The translations under genes and the position numbers were made by a program. The notes under the pieces were generated by a model. The model searched no databases. It was not told where the DNA came from and was given only the letters and a program-made list of their open reading frames with translations. Below, piece by piece: positions 46,274 to 55,121 of a stretch of 64,000 nucleotides of DNA (within the stretch, counting starts at the first letter, position 1; every line of letters starts with the position of its first letter). The stretch comes from Rhodopirellula sp. P2 (lineage in GTDB: Bacteria > Planctomycetota > Planctomycetia > Pirellulales > Pirellulaceae). The DNA is taken from assembly GCF_028768465.1 (NCBI RefSeq), contig NZ_CP118225.1, positions 2,833,001 through 2,897,000 of the forward strand, read 5' to 3'.

Positions 46274-46693
46274 CTAAGCGAACGAAACGTCTTTGGTGTA
46301 GAGGTCCAGCATTTGGCCCTGGACCTTGACGGCCCGAAGCAGCGTCCAAAGTTGGTCCGGGGAGAACTCAACCGGGCCATCGTTCAGCAGTGTGTCCAAT
46401 TCATGGGAAACGGCCGCGTGTTGATCGGTGGCCGCTTCGAATCGGAAACTGACGTTTTGCCAGACGGAGTTTAGCACTGCCGGGTCGTCCAGCCGCGAAG
46501 GATTGACCTCTTGATTGAGGATCATCAAGCACAGGCGCGCGACGTCCGTCGGCGACAATTCGGGTCGCAGTTGCGAGACTTTCTCAGCGAGTTCGTGGCA
46601 CTTCATAATGAAGCCTACGTCATCGGTGCACTGCGTTTCAGAAAAATTCTCTGAAAAGGGGATCCAATCCGCAGCCTGCGGCACCGTCACCAT
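46274..46693 (-). CDS. Conserved-looking hypothetical protein (139 residues)
   Basis: I do not recognise the family. The protein is acidic and mostly helical, with LAEKVSQLRPELSPTDVARLCLMILNQEV (truncated here in concept to a helical segment), then FRFEAATDQHAAVSHELDTLL and FSPDQLWTLLRAVKVQGQMLD. No signal peptide or membrane segment is visible, so it is probably cytoplasmic. It is convergent with gltA and lies downstream of the small coiled-coil frame at 46751. Composition is uniform with coding DNA, which supports it as a gene. Confidence 0.6.
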   Translation of the reverse strand: MVTVPQAADWIPFSENFSETQCTDDVGFIMKCHELAEKVSQLRPELSPTDVARLCLMILNQEVNPSRLDDPAVLNSVWQNVSFRFEAATDQHAAVSHELDTLLNDGPVEFSPDQLWTLLRAVKVQGQMLDLYTKDVSFA

Positions 46694-46750
46694 GCGTTGC
46701 GAGAACGATGGGAGGTCAACCAGGCTGAATCACTCGTGGGCCAGCCTGAA

Positions 46751-46921
46751 TCAGTCCAGTGGCGTTGTATCGGGCTCGATCTTCAATCCGCTCAGGACTT
46801 CGTTGAGTTTCGCTTCCAGGTCATCGAGCTGAGCGAGCACATCGTCTTGGCGACGTTCCAGCTCTTCCAGCAACATTCCAGGTGCTTCTGTGTCTGATTC
46901 AGCAAGCGAAAGTGGCAACAT
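46751..46921 (-). CDS. Small coiled-coil protein of unknown function
   Basis: From the ATG at 46919-46921 it encodes 56 residues with a charged heptad segment (EELERRQDDVLAQLDDLEAKL). The frame is open to 47059, but the upstream part has a Cys/Arg-rich, non-coding look. It is on the same strand as the 139-residue gene, 58 bases ahead. No family was recognised, and its reality is uncertain. Confidence 0.4.
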   Translation of the reverse strand: MLPLSLAESDTEAPGMLLEELERRQDDVLAQLDDLEAKLNEVLSGLKIEPDTTPLD

Positions 46922-47459
46922 CAAGTGAATTCCGGTTGGAGACGAGCACGGTGAACGTGTTCTGGTGCGATCCATCACGCAAAGATTCCCGCGACGCAGT
47001 GCGTGCGAGATGACCTCCGCTGTTGCTGATCGATCGGCTGATTCTGCACCGATTTGCACTGACGATTCGGTCGTGACGGTCGGTCCGGTGAAGCAAGGGC
47101 TGCCGGTCCAACCGCCTGTTCCGGTCTGGTAAACCTTGCCGGCTCAGCGGCAGGCAAAACGCGAGCTCGCCTGGAGGGAGGCCGTGCCGTTTTCTGGTGC
47201 TGCGTTCTGGCAGGTTTCTGCAACAACCACCAATCCCAACCCGAAGCGTGAGCGAGGGACGCCCCCAACTCCCACGACGGCCCCATCTGGGGCGATACCC
47301 AGACGCCCGCCACCATTTATTTTTCGAACGTCCCAAGGGAGGGGGATGAGAAACGCCTGGCAGCACAGCAATTAAAAACTGGACGGGCTCGAGGCTTGGG
47401 GGACTTTTTAGGTTGGCGACGTTTTCGAGTTGTCTGGCACCGGGGAGTGTAAATTTGCT
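46922..47459. other. Gene-poor stretch with a repeat copy
   Basis: About 540 bases without a supported gene. The part at 47237-47335 (GCGTGAGCGAGGGACGCC, ACTCCCACGACGGCCCCAT, then CAGACGCC) matches the repeat cluster at 34751-34915. Confidence 0.6.
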
Positions 47460-48605
47460 ATGCGTGAGAGTGGCGCCACGTTTGTCAGGCGGTGCCGCTT
47501 GTCTTCTTCCGGATCGAACCGCGTGAAACCCCTGCGTCCTCCAACCGATTGGCATCCCCAGCGATGCAACCGCTGGACGCGTCTGGTCCGATCGGAGTCG
47601 GTTGTTGCGTTTTCCAGGAAGACGCTGCAGCTAGGATTGTTGCTGACGTGTTTCACGTCCTTTCCCACCTCGATGGGGTGCCGCGGGATCGGTCGATTTG
47701 GCGAAAGCCGGCAGTCGATCGCAGCCCGTCGCCTGTCACGACAAGGGCTCAAGGCGATGCGACAAGGTGAATGGGCCGTCGCCGAAACACTCTTCACCGA
47801 GGCGCTCGACGTCTCCAGTGTCAACGACGCGGCGCATCGCGGAATGTCGGAGTCCTTGTGGCAAAAAGGCCAGCAAGACGATGCGATCGAGCACCTCGAA
47901 AAAGCGGTTCAACTTTCCGCCGGGGACCCCAAGCACATGCAGCGGTTGGGGCGGATGTACCTCGAAGTTGGGCGGGTCGACGAAGCAACGCGTCAGTGCC
48001 AAATCGCGTTGGATTCGGATCGTGAGTGGGCCGCTTTGTGGGCCTTGTGGGGGGATTGTCAGGTCGCTCGCAATGAAAAGGACGAGGCTTTGGCGGCGTA
48101 CCATCGTGCGTTGTCGTTGCAGCCCGACTACCCGTATGTCCAATTGCGAACGGCCGAGATCTACCATCAACAGAAGCGTTACGATCGCCTGCTCGCGACG
48201 TTGGACCGAATTCGCGAGGACGCGGATGTCATCGGTGACATGGATGAAGCGATTCGGCCCGGAGCGGCCGATTTGCTGCGAGGCATCGCGATGCGAGAAC
48301 TGGGACGTAGCGAAGAGTCGGTTCAGTATTTCATTGCGTCGGCACAAAAGAATCCCAGCGATGCGACCTCGCGATTGCAGTTGGCGTCCATTGCGGTCGA
48401 GACCGGCCAGCCTCAAATTGCTCAGACCTGGCTGGCTCAGGCAATGCGATTGGATCCTGCCGCTGTTCGCGACGCCGGATGGAATGTGGAGACCTGGTCG
48501 GCAACACCACCGGGAATGATTTCGCCAGAGGACGCCCCCCTCGAAACATCACTGCCGCCCATCATTGCTGCTCAGCCCGACGCCATTCGTCCTTGGCTTC
48601 AGTGA
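47460..48605 (+). CDS. Tetratricopeptide-repeat protein, probable lipoprotein
   Basis: At least five TPR-like helical pairs follow in series: LKAMRQGEWAVAETLFTEAL, SLWQKGQQDDAIEHLEKAV, GRMYLEVGRVDEATRQCQIA, DCQVARNEKDEALAAYHRAL and GIAMRELGRSEESVQYFIAS. TPR proteins assemble complexes; the partner here is unknown. A hydrophobic segment LQLGLLLTCF ends at SMGC, which could be a lipobox, giving an exported lipoprotein. The segment lies about 65 residues from the ATG at 47460, unusually far in, so a later start is likely, but no good alternative was seen. The C-terminus is Pro-rich. The stop overlaps that of the convergent sua5 by 7 bases. Confidence 0.7.
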   Translation: MRESGATFVRRCRLSSSGSNRVKPLRPPTDWHPQRCNRWTRLVRSESVVAFSRKTLQLGLLLTCFTSFPTSMGCRGIGRFGESRQSIAARRLSRQGLKAMRQGEWAVAETLFTEALDVSSVNDAAHRGMSESLWQKGQQDDAIEHLEKAVQLSAGDPKHMQRLGRMYLEVGRVDEATRQCQIALDSDREWAALWALWGDCQVARNEKDEALAAYHRALSLQPDYPYVQLRTAEIYHQQKRYDRLLATLDRIREDADVIGDMDEAIRPGAADLLRGIAMRELGRSEESVQYFIASAQKNPSDATSRLQLASIAVETGQPQIAQTWLAQAMRLDPAAVRDAGWNVETWSATPPGMISPEDAPLETSLPPIIAAQPDAIRPWLQ

Positions 48606-49690
48606 TCCGCGGGAACGTCGTCCTGATTGGCTGCACGACACAGGCGATCTGAAATCGCGGCGAGCAAATTTGGATTGCAATCGGGACTCCACTCGTTCCA
48701 GACCAATTGATCGACCTCAATCTGATCAAACTCTCCCGCGTCCGCACGGCGCAGCGTATCGTACAGACGATTGGCAATCTCGAGTGGAACGCCGGACGGT
48801 GACAGGCTCCAAACATCGGCGTAACCCGCCAACGGTTTGGCTGGACCCCGAAGGTGAATGCGAAGGACCCGCTTCGGATCCTGGGGACCGCGTGAGAATG
48901 GATGGCGATGCTGTTCCGCTACCAATCGCAACGGCGTTCTCGGCGAGTAGTGTTTGCGATGCATCCCCGGAGAAGCGGCGGGCGTGTCAGTTGGAACACT
49001 CGAAGAGGCTGAGTGGGTGGTCGCGGCTGAGACCACCGTTTCGCCCAGCAGGCTTTCAAGTTTCGCGACTGAAAGGACGCCTTCGCGAAGGATTGTCGGC
49101 GGAGCATCTGGATTGGCGATCGACAGCACCGTGGATTCCAAGCCGACATCGCAGGTACCACCATCGAGCACCCACTCGACGGAGTCTTCCAGCCCATCGA
49201 TCACGTGTTCGGGACGAGTCGGGCTGACGTAGTTGGAAACGTTGGCGCTGGGGGCCGCAATGGGAAGCGAGACCTCACGCAACAATTGCAAAGCGACCGG
49301 GTGCGCGGGAACCCGCACGGCCACGGTGCTTCCCCCTGCGGTGACGCAGTCGAGCACCGCTTCGGATCGCGGCAACACCAGTGTCAGCGGACCAGGCCAC
49401 AGGGAACTGGCCGCTTCAAAACGGCGACGCGTGATCTCAGAATCGATCACGACCAACGCCTGGACTGCGCTGGGATCCCCCACGTGCAAAATCAAGGGGT
49501 TGGTCGCCGGGCGTTGCTTGGCCGCGAAAATTTTGGCGACCGAATCGGATTGGTCGCCGCGAGCGGCCAAGCCATAGACGGTTTCGGTGGGCAATCCGAT
49601 CAGCTTCCCATCGCGCAGGGCTTGGCTGGCCAGTCGGATGGATTCCGGCGTGGCAGGCAAGATCTTGGGATGGGATGCGTTGAAATTCAT
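48599..49690 (-). CDS. sua5: Threonylcarbamoyl-AMP synthase, Sua5 type
   Basis: Makes threonylcarbamoyl-AMP for the t6A modification at position 37 of ANN-decoding tRNAs. The YrdC domain (about 1-190) shows LIGLPTETVYGLAARG, FAAKQRPATNPLILHV, LWPGPLTLVL, TVAVRVPAHP and LPIAAPSANVSNYVSPT. A linker follows, with a typical PGMHRKHYSPRTPL, and then a Sua5 C-terminal domain (about 250-363). The ATG at 49688-49690 is chosen over 49726 because the extra twelve codons lack homology. The gene is essential or nearly so in most bacteria. Confidence 0.9.
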   Translation of the reverse strand: MNFNASHPKILPATPESIRLASQALRDGKLIGLPTETVYGLAARGDQSDSVAKIFAAKQRPATNPLILHVGDPSAVQALVVIDSEITRRRFEAASSLWPGPLTLVLPRSEAVLDCVTAGGSTVAVRVPAHPVALQLLREVSLPIAAPSANVSNYVSPTRPEHVIDGLEDSVEWVLDGGTCDVGLESTVLSIANPDAPPTILREGVLSVAKLESLLGETVVSAATTHSASSSVPTDTPAASPGMHRKHYSPRTPLRLVAEQHRHPFSRGPQDPKRVLRIHLRGPAKPLAGYADVWSLSPSGVPLEIANRLYDTLRRADAGEFDQIEVDQLVWNEWSPDCNPNLLAAISDRLCRAANQDDVPADH

Positions 49691-49764
49691 GACGCTGAAG
49701 TCTGATTCATTCCCGCGGAATGACAAGATCCCCGCGAGACAGACATCACCCCCGGCGGTTCAGC

Positions 49765-52700
49765 TCATTCGTCCGGTGACTGAAATGAATCTTCCACGTC
49801 GCGAAAGGTCTTCAGCATCAGGTCCATCTGTTCCTGCAATCGGCTGAGGTCGCGACTGTTGTCGATCGATTCCTCCAGCAGCGGACGCATCCATTCTTGC
49901 ATCAGGTGGAATTGACCTTTGACCAGGTCGGCGATCACCCGTGGGACTTTGTGTTGAACGAGAATCTTTTGGTCCGGCGGCGAAGCGGCTTGTTGGCGTG
50001 AGATGGCTTCCAGCTGAGTGGCGGTGGATTCCAAGCGACCCGACATCAATTCGCCCATCGAAAGCAGCGTTTGTCGCAGTGTATCGACGCGAGAGTCCAT
50101 GCGTTCTTCGGCCGAGTGATCTTCCATCGCGATGGCTTTGGCGATGACTTGCCGGATCGATTCCAGACCATCTCGCATCGATGCCAATTGACGCAGTACC
50201 TGAGCGGCTTGGTCCTCGCCGTCCATCCCCGACATGCGGACACTTTCGACAAATGCGTACTTGATTGCGTCCCAGCGTTGCTTCTCTTCTGGATTCAGAA
50301 TCCCCATCAGCTCTTTGAACTTCAGGACGTTGGCTTCATTGTCCGTCGTCAGCGTTTGAGCGTCTTGTTCGTAGTTGCTGATGATCAGTGATTGCAGTTC
50401 CGCATCGTTCATCACCGGAGCGACGCGTTCGGCGATCCGGTTCATGTTTCGGTAACTGCCCTGCAACTTGAACGGAGGCTCGGTTCGGTATTCATCGGCT
50501 TGAGCGGCTGAACGGATGTAGGCACGGTTGACCCGCAGGACCACATCACGGACGCGCAACAATTTGCGAGTGACTTCGAACATGTCACGGATTTGGTCCA
50601 TGCTGAAATTGGCTTCCAGCTCGATGCCCTCGGCTGAATCTCGACCAGCCGCGGCGATGATTGCGCGCGCGTCGGACGGTGACGCATTGGAAAGCGGTGC
50701 CAAGGTCACATTGCTGGTCAAGCAATTTTCGAGATAGCTCATCTCAAATGCATCCGCTGACTCACCAATGATTTCGCCCAAGTTGTAAACGTCGGCGCGG
50801 TTGGAAAGCATGTCCGGGATTTGGAAACGATCGCCCGATTCGGTGTACGGGTTGCCCGCCATGACCACCGCGACTCGTCGGCCACGCAGGTCGTATGTTC
50901 GGGTCTTGCCGTTTCGAACCCCTTCGATTTTTCGCGTCGCATCGCACAGCGAGATGAACTTCTGCAGCAATTCCGGATGCGTGTGCTGGATGTCATCCAG
51001 GTACAGCATCACGTTGTCGCCCATCTCGAGTGCCAAGTTCAAACGCATGACCTCCTCGCGAGCGGCGGCATTGGGAGCTTCATCTGGATCCAGCGAGGTC
51101 ACGCCATGACCGATTGCGGGGCCGTTGATTTTCATGAACACCAAACCAAGCCGGCTGGCGATGTATTCCATCAACGTCGTTTTGCCGTAACCCGGAGGCG
51201 AGATCAGCAGCAACAATCCCATTCGGTCGGTGCGTTTGTCTTCACCAACCGTGCCCATCTGTTTCGCGAGGTTGTCACCGATCAGCGGCAAGTAGACTTC
51301 GTCGAGCAATCGGTTGCGGACAAAACTGCTGAGGATGCGAGGCTTGAATTCGTCCAGTCGCATCGATTGGCGAGCCGACTCGACGCACTCGGTTTTGGCT
51401 TGGTGGAGCGAGCGGAATCGCGGCACCACATCCTCACGGTACCCACGCAGGCGGGTGATGAACTCGTGGTAGTGCAGCGACAGTTCGCCGCTTTCGATTC
51501 GGGAGTGGCTGCCGACCAAACCCGTCAACCGCTTCGCGACCGGAACGTCGATGACGTCGGTGGCTGGGCGAGCGGCGGTGGTCGTTTGCTTGGCGTCCAT
51601 CGCGGACTGGAAAATCAGCCAAGCCAATTCGTCGCGATACCAGTGGGGTGAGTCGCCGGTTTCGTTGGTTTCACCGGCGGCACGTTTGTCGAGAAACGCA
51701 TCGGCCCAGTTGCGAGCCAGCACAAAGGTATGGAGGGGAGAAGAACTGTTGGGTTTCAGCCCGCCGAGCACCCAACGTTTCTGGTCGGATTCAGGCAGGG
51801 AGTGAAGGAAGTCTTCGTGCAACGAATGAGCTTGGCCGCTGATGGCGATCCTATCTGGTGCATTTGTCAATTGCTCAAACAGGTAGTCCGCGATCCGTTC
51901 CGGTGTGACCACACTTTCAAACAGTCCAATCCATTCGGATTGATGTTCGGATGCCAGTTCAGTCAGGTGTTGACGAAACTCGACGGCGGGTTGAGCGAGA
52001 GGGAATGCGATCGCGAGTTTGGCAAATCCCGCAATCCAGTGCTTCATCTGCGTGCGCTGCTTGGTGTCGAGAAAGCATTGCCACCACAGTTGGGACGCGG
52101 TGCGAAGCGAAGGGGCGTGTCGTAGCAGGCCGACGGAACGATCCAGTTCCATCAGTCCACGCAAGATGATCGCAGTGTCCACATCGTGAACGCCTTTGGC
52201 GTAACCCTCATCGAATCGCCCCGCCATCCGCTCGGCAACCCAAGCCGCTGTCAACGATTCCAAGTCCTGAATCGATTCCGCTTGGCCGGATTCGAAGAGA
52301 TCCATCGCTAGGAATTCCGCGCGATAGACGTCCGAGTTCTCGCTGATCAGTGACTGGTTCCAAATGTCACGTGCCGCGATCAGTCGTTCGTCGTCAATGG
52401 GGTCAAAGTACTGCGTGCCAGTCAGATGCAGGCAGAGTTCATTGCTGCGGAGGACGGTGGTCAGGTCCAGCGGTTGAGTGTTGACCGCGAATTTTCGTTC
52501 GCCCAGGCGGATGACATCGCCACCCTCTTCGTAAAGATCTTGTCGATCTTTCAGTCCCCGCAGCGCGTCTTCGCGAAGTGTTTTGAGGCGGCTTTGCAAG
52601 TCACCGACTCGAACGGCATCGCCCAGTTCGTCGAGTTCACCGATCAGGCTGCGGATCTTGCCGACCATCAAGTCGCCAGCGAAGTACGCCGCGATTTGAT

Positions 52701-55119
52701 CGATGGATTCCATATTCGAAACGCGGTGCTGGATCCCGTTGAGAATCCGTTCGGCGGCGGAACTGAGAGCCTCGGCCCGTCGGTTGCGTTTTTCGACCAG
52801 AGAAACTTTTCGCGATTCGAAGGCGCCGTAGACATCCTCGCGACGAGAGGCGAGCGTCTCGATGAACTCATCGAATTCAGCAAAGCGGCCTTCCAACTCT
52901 TCGAGTTGGACCATGACTTTGGTCAGGTACTCGTCGCAGCGAGTCGGTGTGTCGCAAACATCGAGGTAGCCGGTGGTGGTTTGTTCGAGCAACTTCAACT
53001 GGGACGCGAATTCCGCTCGGCCTTCGACGCCGATCAGTTCTTGCTTGCGATTTTTGAGCGCACTGCGAACACGATTGACCGTGGCGAAGACGTCGCCGAT
53101 GGAATCGATGATCGTGGTTCGTTGTGTCGCGTCGTCGATTTGCAGGTTGCTCACCGTTTCGGTCAGCAGTTCGAGATCGGCGGCGGATTGATCGATTTCC
53201 GATTCGAGTGCTTTGGCCTGGGAGACGCCTTTGATCTCGGGAACGCGGGTTTCCGCTTCGCCGACTCGATCGCGATAGGGTTGCAAGGCGTTTTCATCGA
53301 GCAGGAATTCGACGCAGCGACGGCTGAGACGATCCGATTGCTCGGCGGTGATCGTTTCGAGTTCTTCAACGATCGCGACGTCCACAAACCGCAGTTCACG
53401 CAGCGCGATCGCTCGGCCTCGCTGGACTCGCAGTTTTGCGAGTGAGGCGACAAATTGATCGATCGAAGTGAAGCGAGAACGCTCGATCTCTTTCAGCGTC
53501 GCGTTGGTGTCGGACTGAGCCTGGCGAGTTTGCTTGGCAGTGGCTTGGCGAACACGAACGACTTTTTCGTATTCTTCGATCGCCGCTCCCGCCGTTTCGC
53601 GGATTTTGCGAAGTGGCTCGGCGAGGTGGTGGGTCTCTTCGTTGTCGATCCAGAAGTAGCTGTCCAGAACGTCGCCTGATTTCTTGGACAGGTCGACGTA
53701 CAGGTCGTTGTAGCTGTCGTCCTTTTCGATCAGTTGCAGCAGTTCGCTGCATTCAGCCATCCCACGAACCAAGTCCTTGTTGCCGATCTTGAACAGCAAC
53801 GAATCGGTTTGGTTGTCGGGCAGGTAGTTTTCGCTGGTGAAGGGCGTTTGCCAAAGCTGGATCGCGTGGTGCTTTTGCGGGGTGTCCTGGCCTTTGAAGC
53901 AAACCATTTCGCCGGCTTCGAAGAACGTTTGCCCGTGACACACCAGGGGTGTGTCGACGGATTGGCGGATCTGGTTGTAGCGCAGCTGGATGTAAGTTCC
54001 ATCTTCGACATTCGAAAACAGATACAGGCTGTCTTCGCCGTTGGGCGAGTTGATCGTGCGTTCGTACCGCATGTCGACCAAGCCGTGGTCGAAACGTTTG
54101 AACTCGCCGGATTGCAAGTAGTAGCCACCGGGGAAGATCAGCCCTTGGTCGCCCGGCAGCATCACGCAGGCGTGCTGGATCTCATCCAACCGAATCGCTT
54201 GGTTGATCTTCCCGTTGAAGATGATGTAGCGAAATTGGCTTTCTTGATACGGTTTGATCTTGAGCAAGACCAAGTGGCCGACGATCGCATAATGGATTTC
54301 TGCGTCGTCGAGTTTTTGATCAAAGTTGTCGACTGGTTCGGCGTAGATGCCTTCGCCGACGCTGGTGTTGTTTTCAACTTTGATCGTCAGGTCACCGCCG
54401 ACCGTTTCGACAAACACGCGGTCGTCGATGGAGATGTGCGGGTGCTCACCGTAGTGGTGCATGTCTCGCGTCGTCCGCAGCCAGCGAAATTCGTGCTGAT
54501 CGGGCAAGCGGACTTCGTGATCGCTGCGGTTGTCGATGTACTGCAATCCTTCGGAACTGCGACGCCATTTGAAGGACTTGATATCGCGAGCGGTTTTGCC
54601 GACTCGAAACACCATGTGCAGGATGGGGCCGGACACGAAGAACCGTAGGAACGTGGTGTCTTTGTAGAACCGATACAGTTCATGGAAATCGCTGACGAAG
54701 CGATCGTCCATGATTCGTTTGAGCTGCCGTTCATGGAACTCATTGGATTCCATGTGATAGATCGAGAACACATCGGCCAATTCGATCTCGGTTTTCAAGC
54801 CGAACTGGACGTTGTATCCGAACAGAAACTCGTCACCGATCGAGACGATGTCTCGGGGGACGCAGTTGTGTTCGGTGGTCACGCGCTGCGTCGCGAGCAG
54901 TCGCGTTTCGATGTTTCCGAAGACTTCGCCGCGGTCCTCGTTCAGCTTGGCGAGTCGATCGCGAAGATCACCGGCGGCGGTGCGAAGGCGGTTGCGGAGG
55001 ACCTCGTAGGTGCCGCCGGACATTTGAGCGGGGGCGTCCTGCGAAATCCCTGCCTCCGATCCGCCGTCACCAGCAGCACCGGGCAGCCAAGCCGCTTCGG
55101 GGGAAGCGTCCTCAGCCAC
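49765..55119 (-). CDS. Giant AAA+ protein, DUF3686 / 'DNA repair ATPase' family
   Basis: A 1784-residue protein with a GTG start two bases after the flotillin stop. The N-terminal DUF3686-type region (about 60-500) has the beta-rich pattern VEDGTYIQLRYNQIRQSVDTP and GEHPHISIDDRVFVETVGGD. A long coiled-coil region (about 510-870) follows, then a helical region and a C-terminal AAA+ domain: Walker A SPPGYGKTT near 1310, Walker B MLYLDDIQHTHPE near 1371, sensor region VVMAGNPYTESGDRFQIPD and an arginine-finger candidate in LSNRADVYNLG. MoxR-like relatives remodel proteins. The database label 'DNA repair' is old and unproven. Its role with flotillin is unknown. Confidence 0.85.
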   Translation of the reverse strand: MAEDASPEAAWLPGAAGDGGSEAGISQDAPAQMSGGTYEVLRNRLRTAAGDLRDRLAKLNEDRGEVFGNIETRLLATQRVTTEHNCVPRDIVSIGDEFLFGYNVQFGLKTEIELADVFSIYHMESNEFHERQLKRIMDDRFVSDFHELYRFYKDTTFLRFFVSGPILHMVFRVGKTARDIKSFKWRRSSEGLQYIDNRSDHEVRLPDQHEFRWLRTTRDMHHYGEHPHISIDDRVFVETVGGDLTIKVENNTSVGEGIYAEPVDNFDQKLDDAEIHYAIVGHLVLLKIKPYQESQFRYIIFNGKINQAIRLDEIQHACVMLPGDQGLIFPGGYYLQSGEFKRFDHGLVDMRYERTINSPNGEDSLYLFSNVEDGTYIQLRYNQIRQSVDTPLVCHGQTFFEAGEMVCFKGQDTPQKHHAIQLWQTPFTSENYLPDNQTDSLLFKIGNKDLVRGMAECSELLQLIEKDDSYNDLYVDLSKKSGDVLDSYFWIDNEETHHLAEPLRKIRETAGAAIEEYEKVVRVRQATAKQTRQAQSDTNATLKEIERSRFTSIDQFVASLAKLRVQRGRAIALRELRFVDVAIVEELETITAEQSDRLSRRCVEFLLDENALQPYRDRVGEAETRVPEIKGVSQAKALESEIDQSAADLELLTETVSNLQIDDATQRTTIIDSIGDVFATVNRVRSALKNRKQELIGVEGRAEFASQLKLLEQTTTGYLDVCDTPTRCDEYLTKVMVQLEELEGRFAEFDEFIETLASRREDVYGAFESRKVSLVEKRNRRAEALSSAAERILNGIQHRVSNMESIDQIAAYFAGDLMVGKIRSLIGELDELGDAVRVGDLQSRLKTLREDALRGLKDRQDLYEEGGDVIRLGERKFAVNTQPLDLTTVLRSNELCLHLTGTQYFDPIDDERLIAARDIWNQSLISENSDVYRAEFLAMDLFESGQAESIQDLESLTAAWVAERMAGRFDEGYAKGVHDVDTAIILRGLMELDRSVGLLRHAPSLRTASQLWWQCFLDTKQRTQMKHWIAGFAKLAIAFPLAQPAVEFRQHLTELASEHQSEWIGLFESVVTPERIADYLFEQLTNAPDRIAISGQAHSLHEDFLHSLPESDQKRWVLGGLKPNSSSPLHTFVLARNWADAFLDKRAAGETNETGDSPHWYRDELAWLIFQSAMDAKQTTTAARPATDVIDVPVAKRLTGLVGSHSRIESGELSLHYHEFITRLRGYREDVVPRFRSLHQAKTECVESARQSMRLDEFKPRILSSFVRNRLLDEVYLPLIGDNLAKQMGTVGEDKRTDRMGLLLLISPPGYGKTTLMEYIASRLGLVFMKINGPAIGHGVTSLDPDEAPNAAAREEVMRLNLALEMGDNVMLYLDDIQHTHPELLQKFISLCDATRKIEGVRNGKTRTYDLRGRRVAVVMAGNPYTESGDRFQIPDMLSNRADVYNLGEIIGESADAFEMSYLENCLTSNVTLAPLSNASPSDARAIIAAAGRDSAEGIELEANFSMDQIRDMFEVTRKLLRVRDVVLRVNRAYIRSAAQADEYRTEPPFKLQGSYRNMNRIAERVAPVMNDAELQSLIISNYEQDAQTLTTDNEANVLKFKELMGILNPEEKQRWDAIKYAFVESVRMSGMDGEDQAAQVLRQLASMRDGLESIRQVIAKAIAMEDHSAEERMDSRVDTLRQTLLSMGELMSGRLESTATQLEAISRQQAASPPDQKILVQHKVPRVIADLVKGQFHLMQEWMRPLLEESIDNSRDLSRLQEQMDLMLKTFRDVEDSFQSPDE

Positions 55120-55121
55120 GA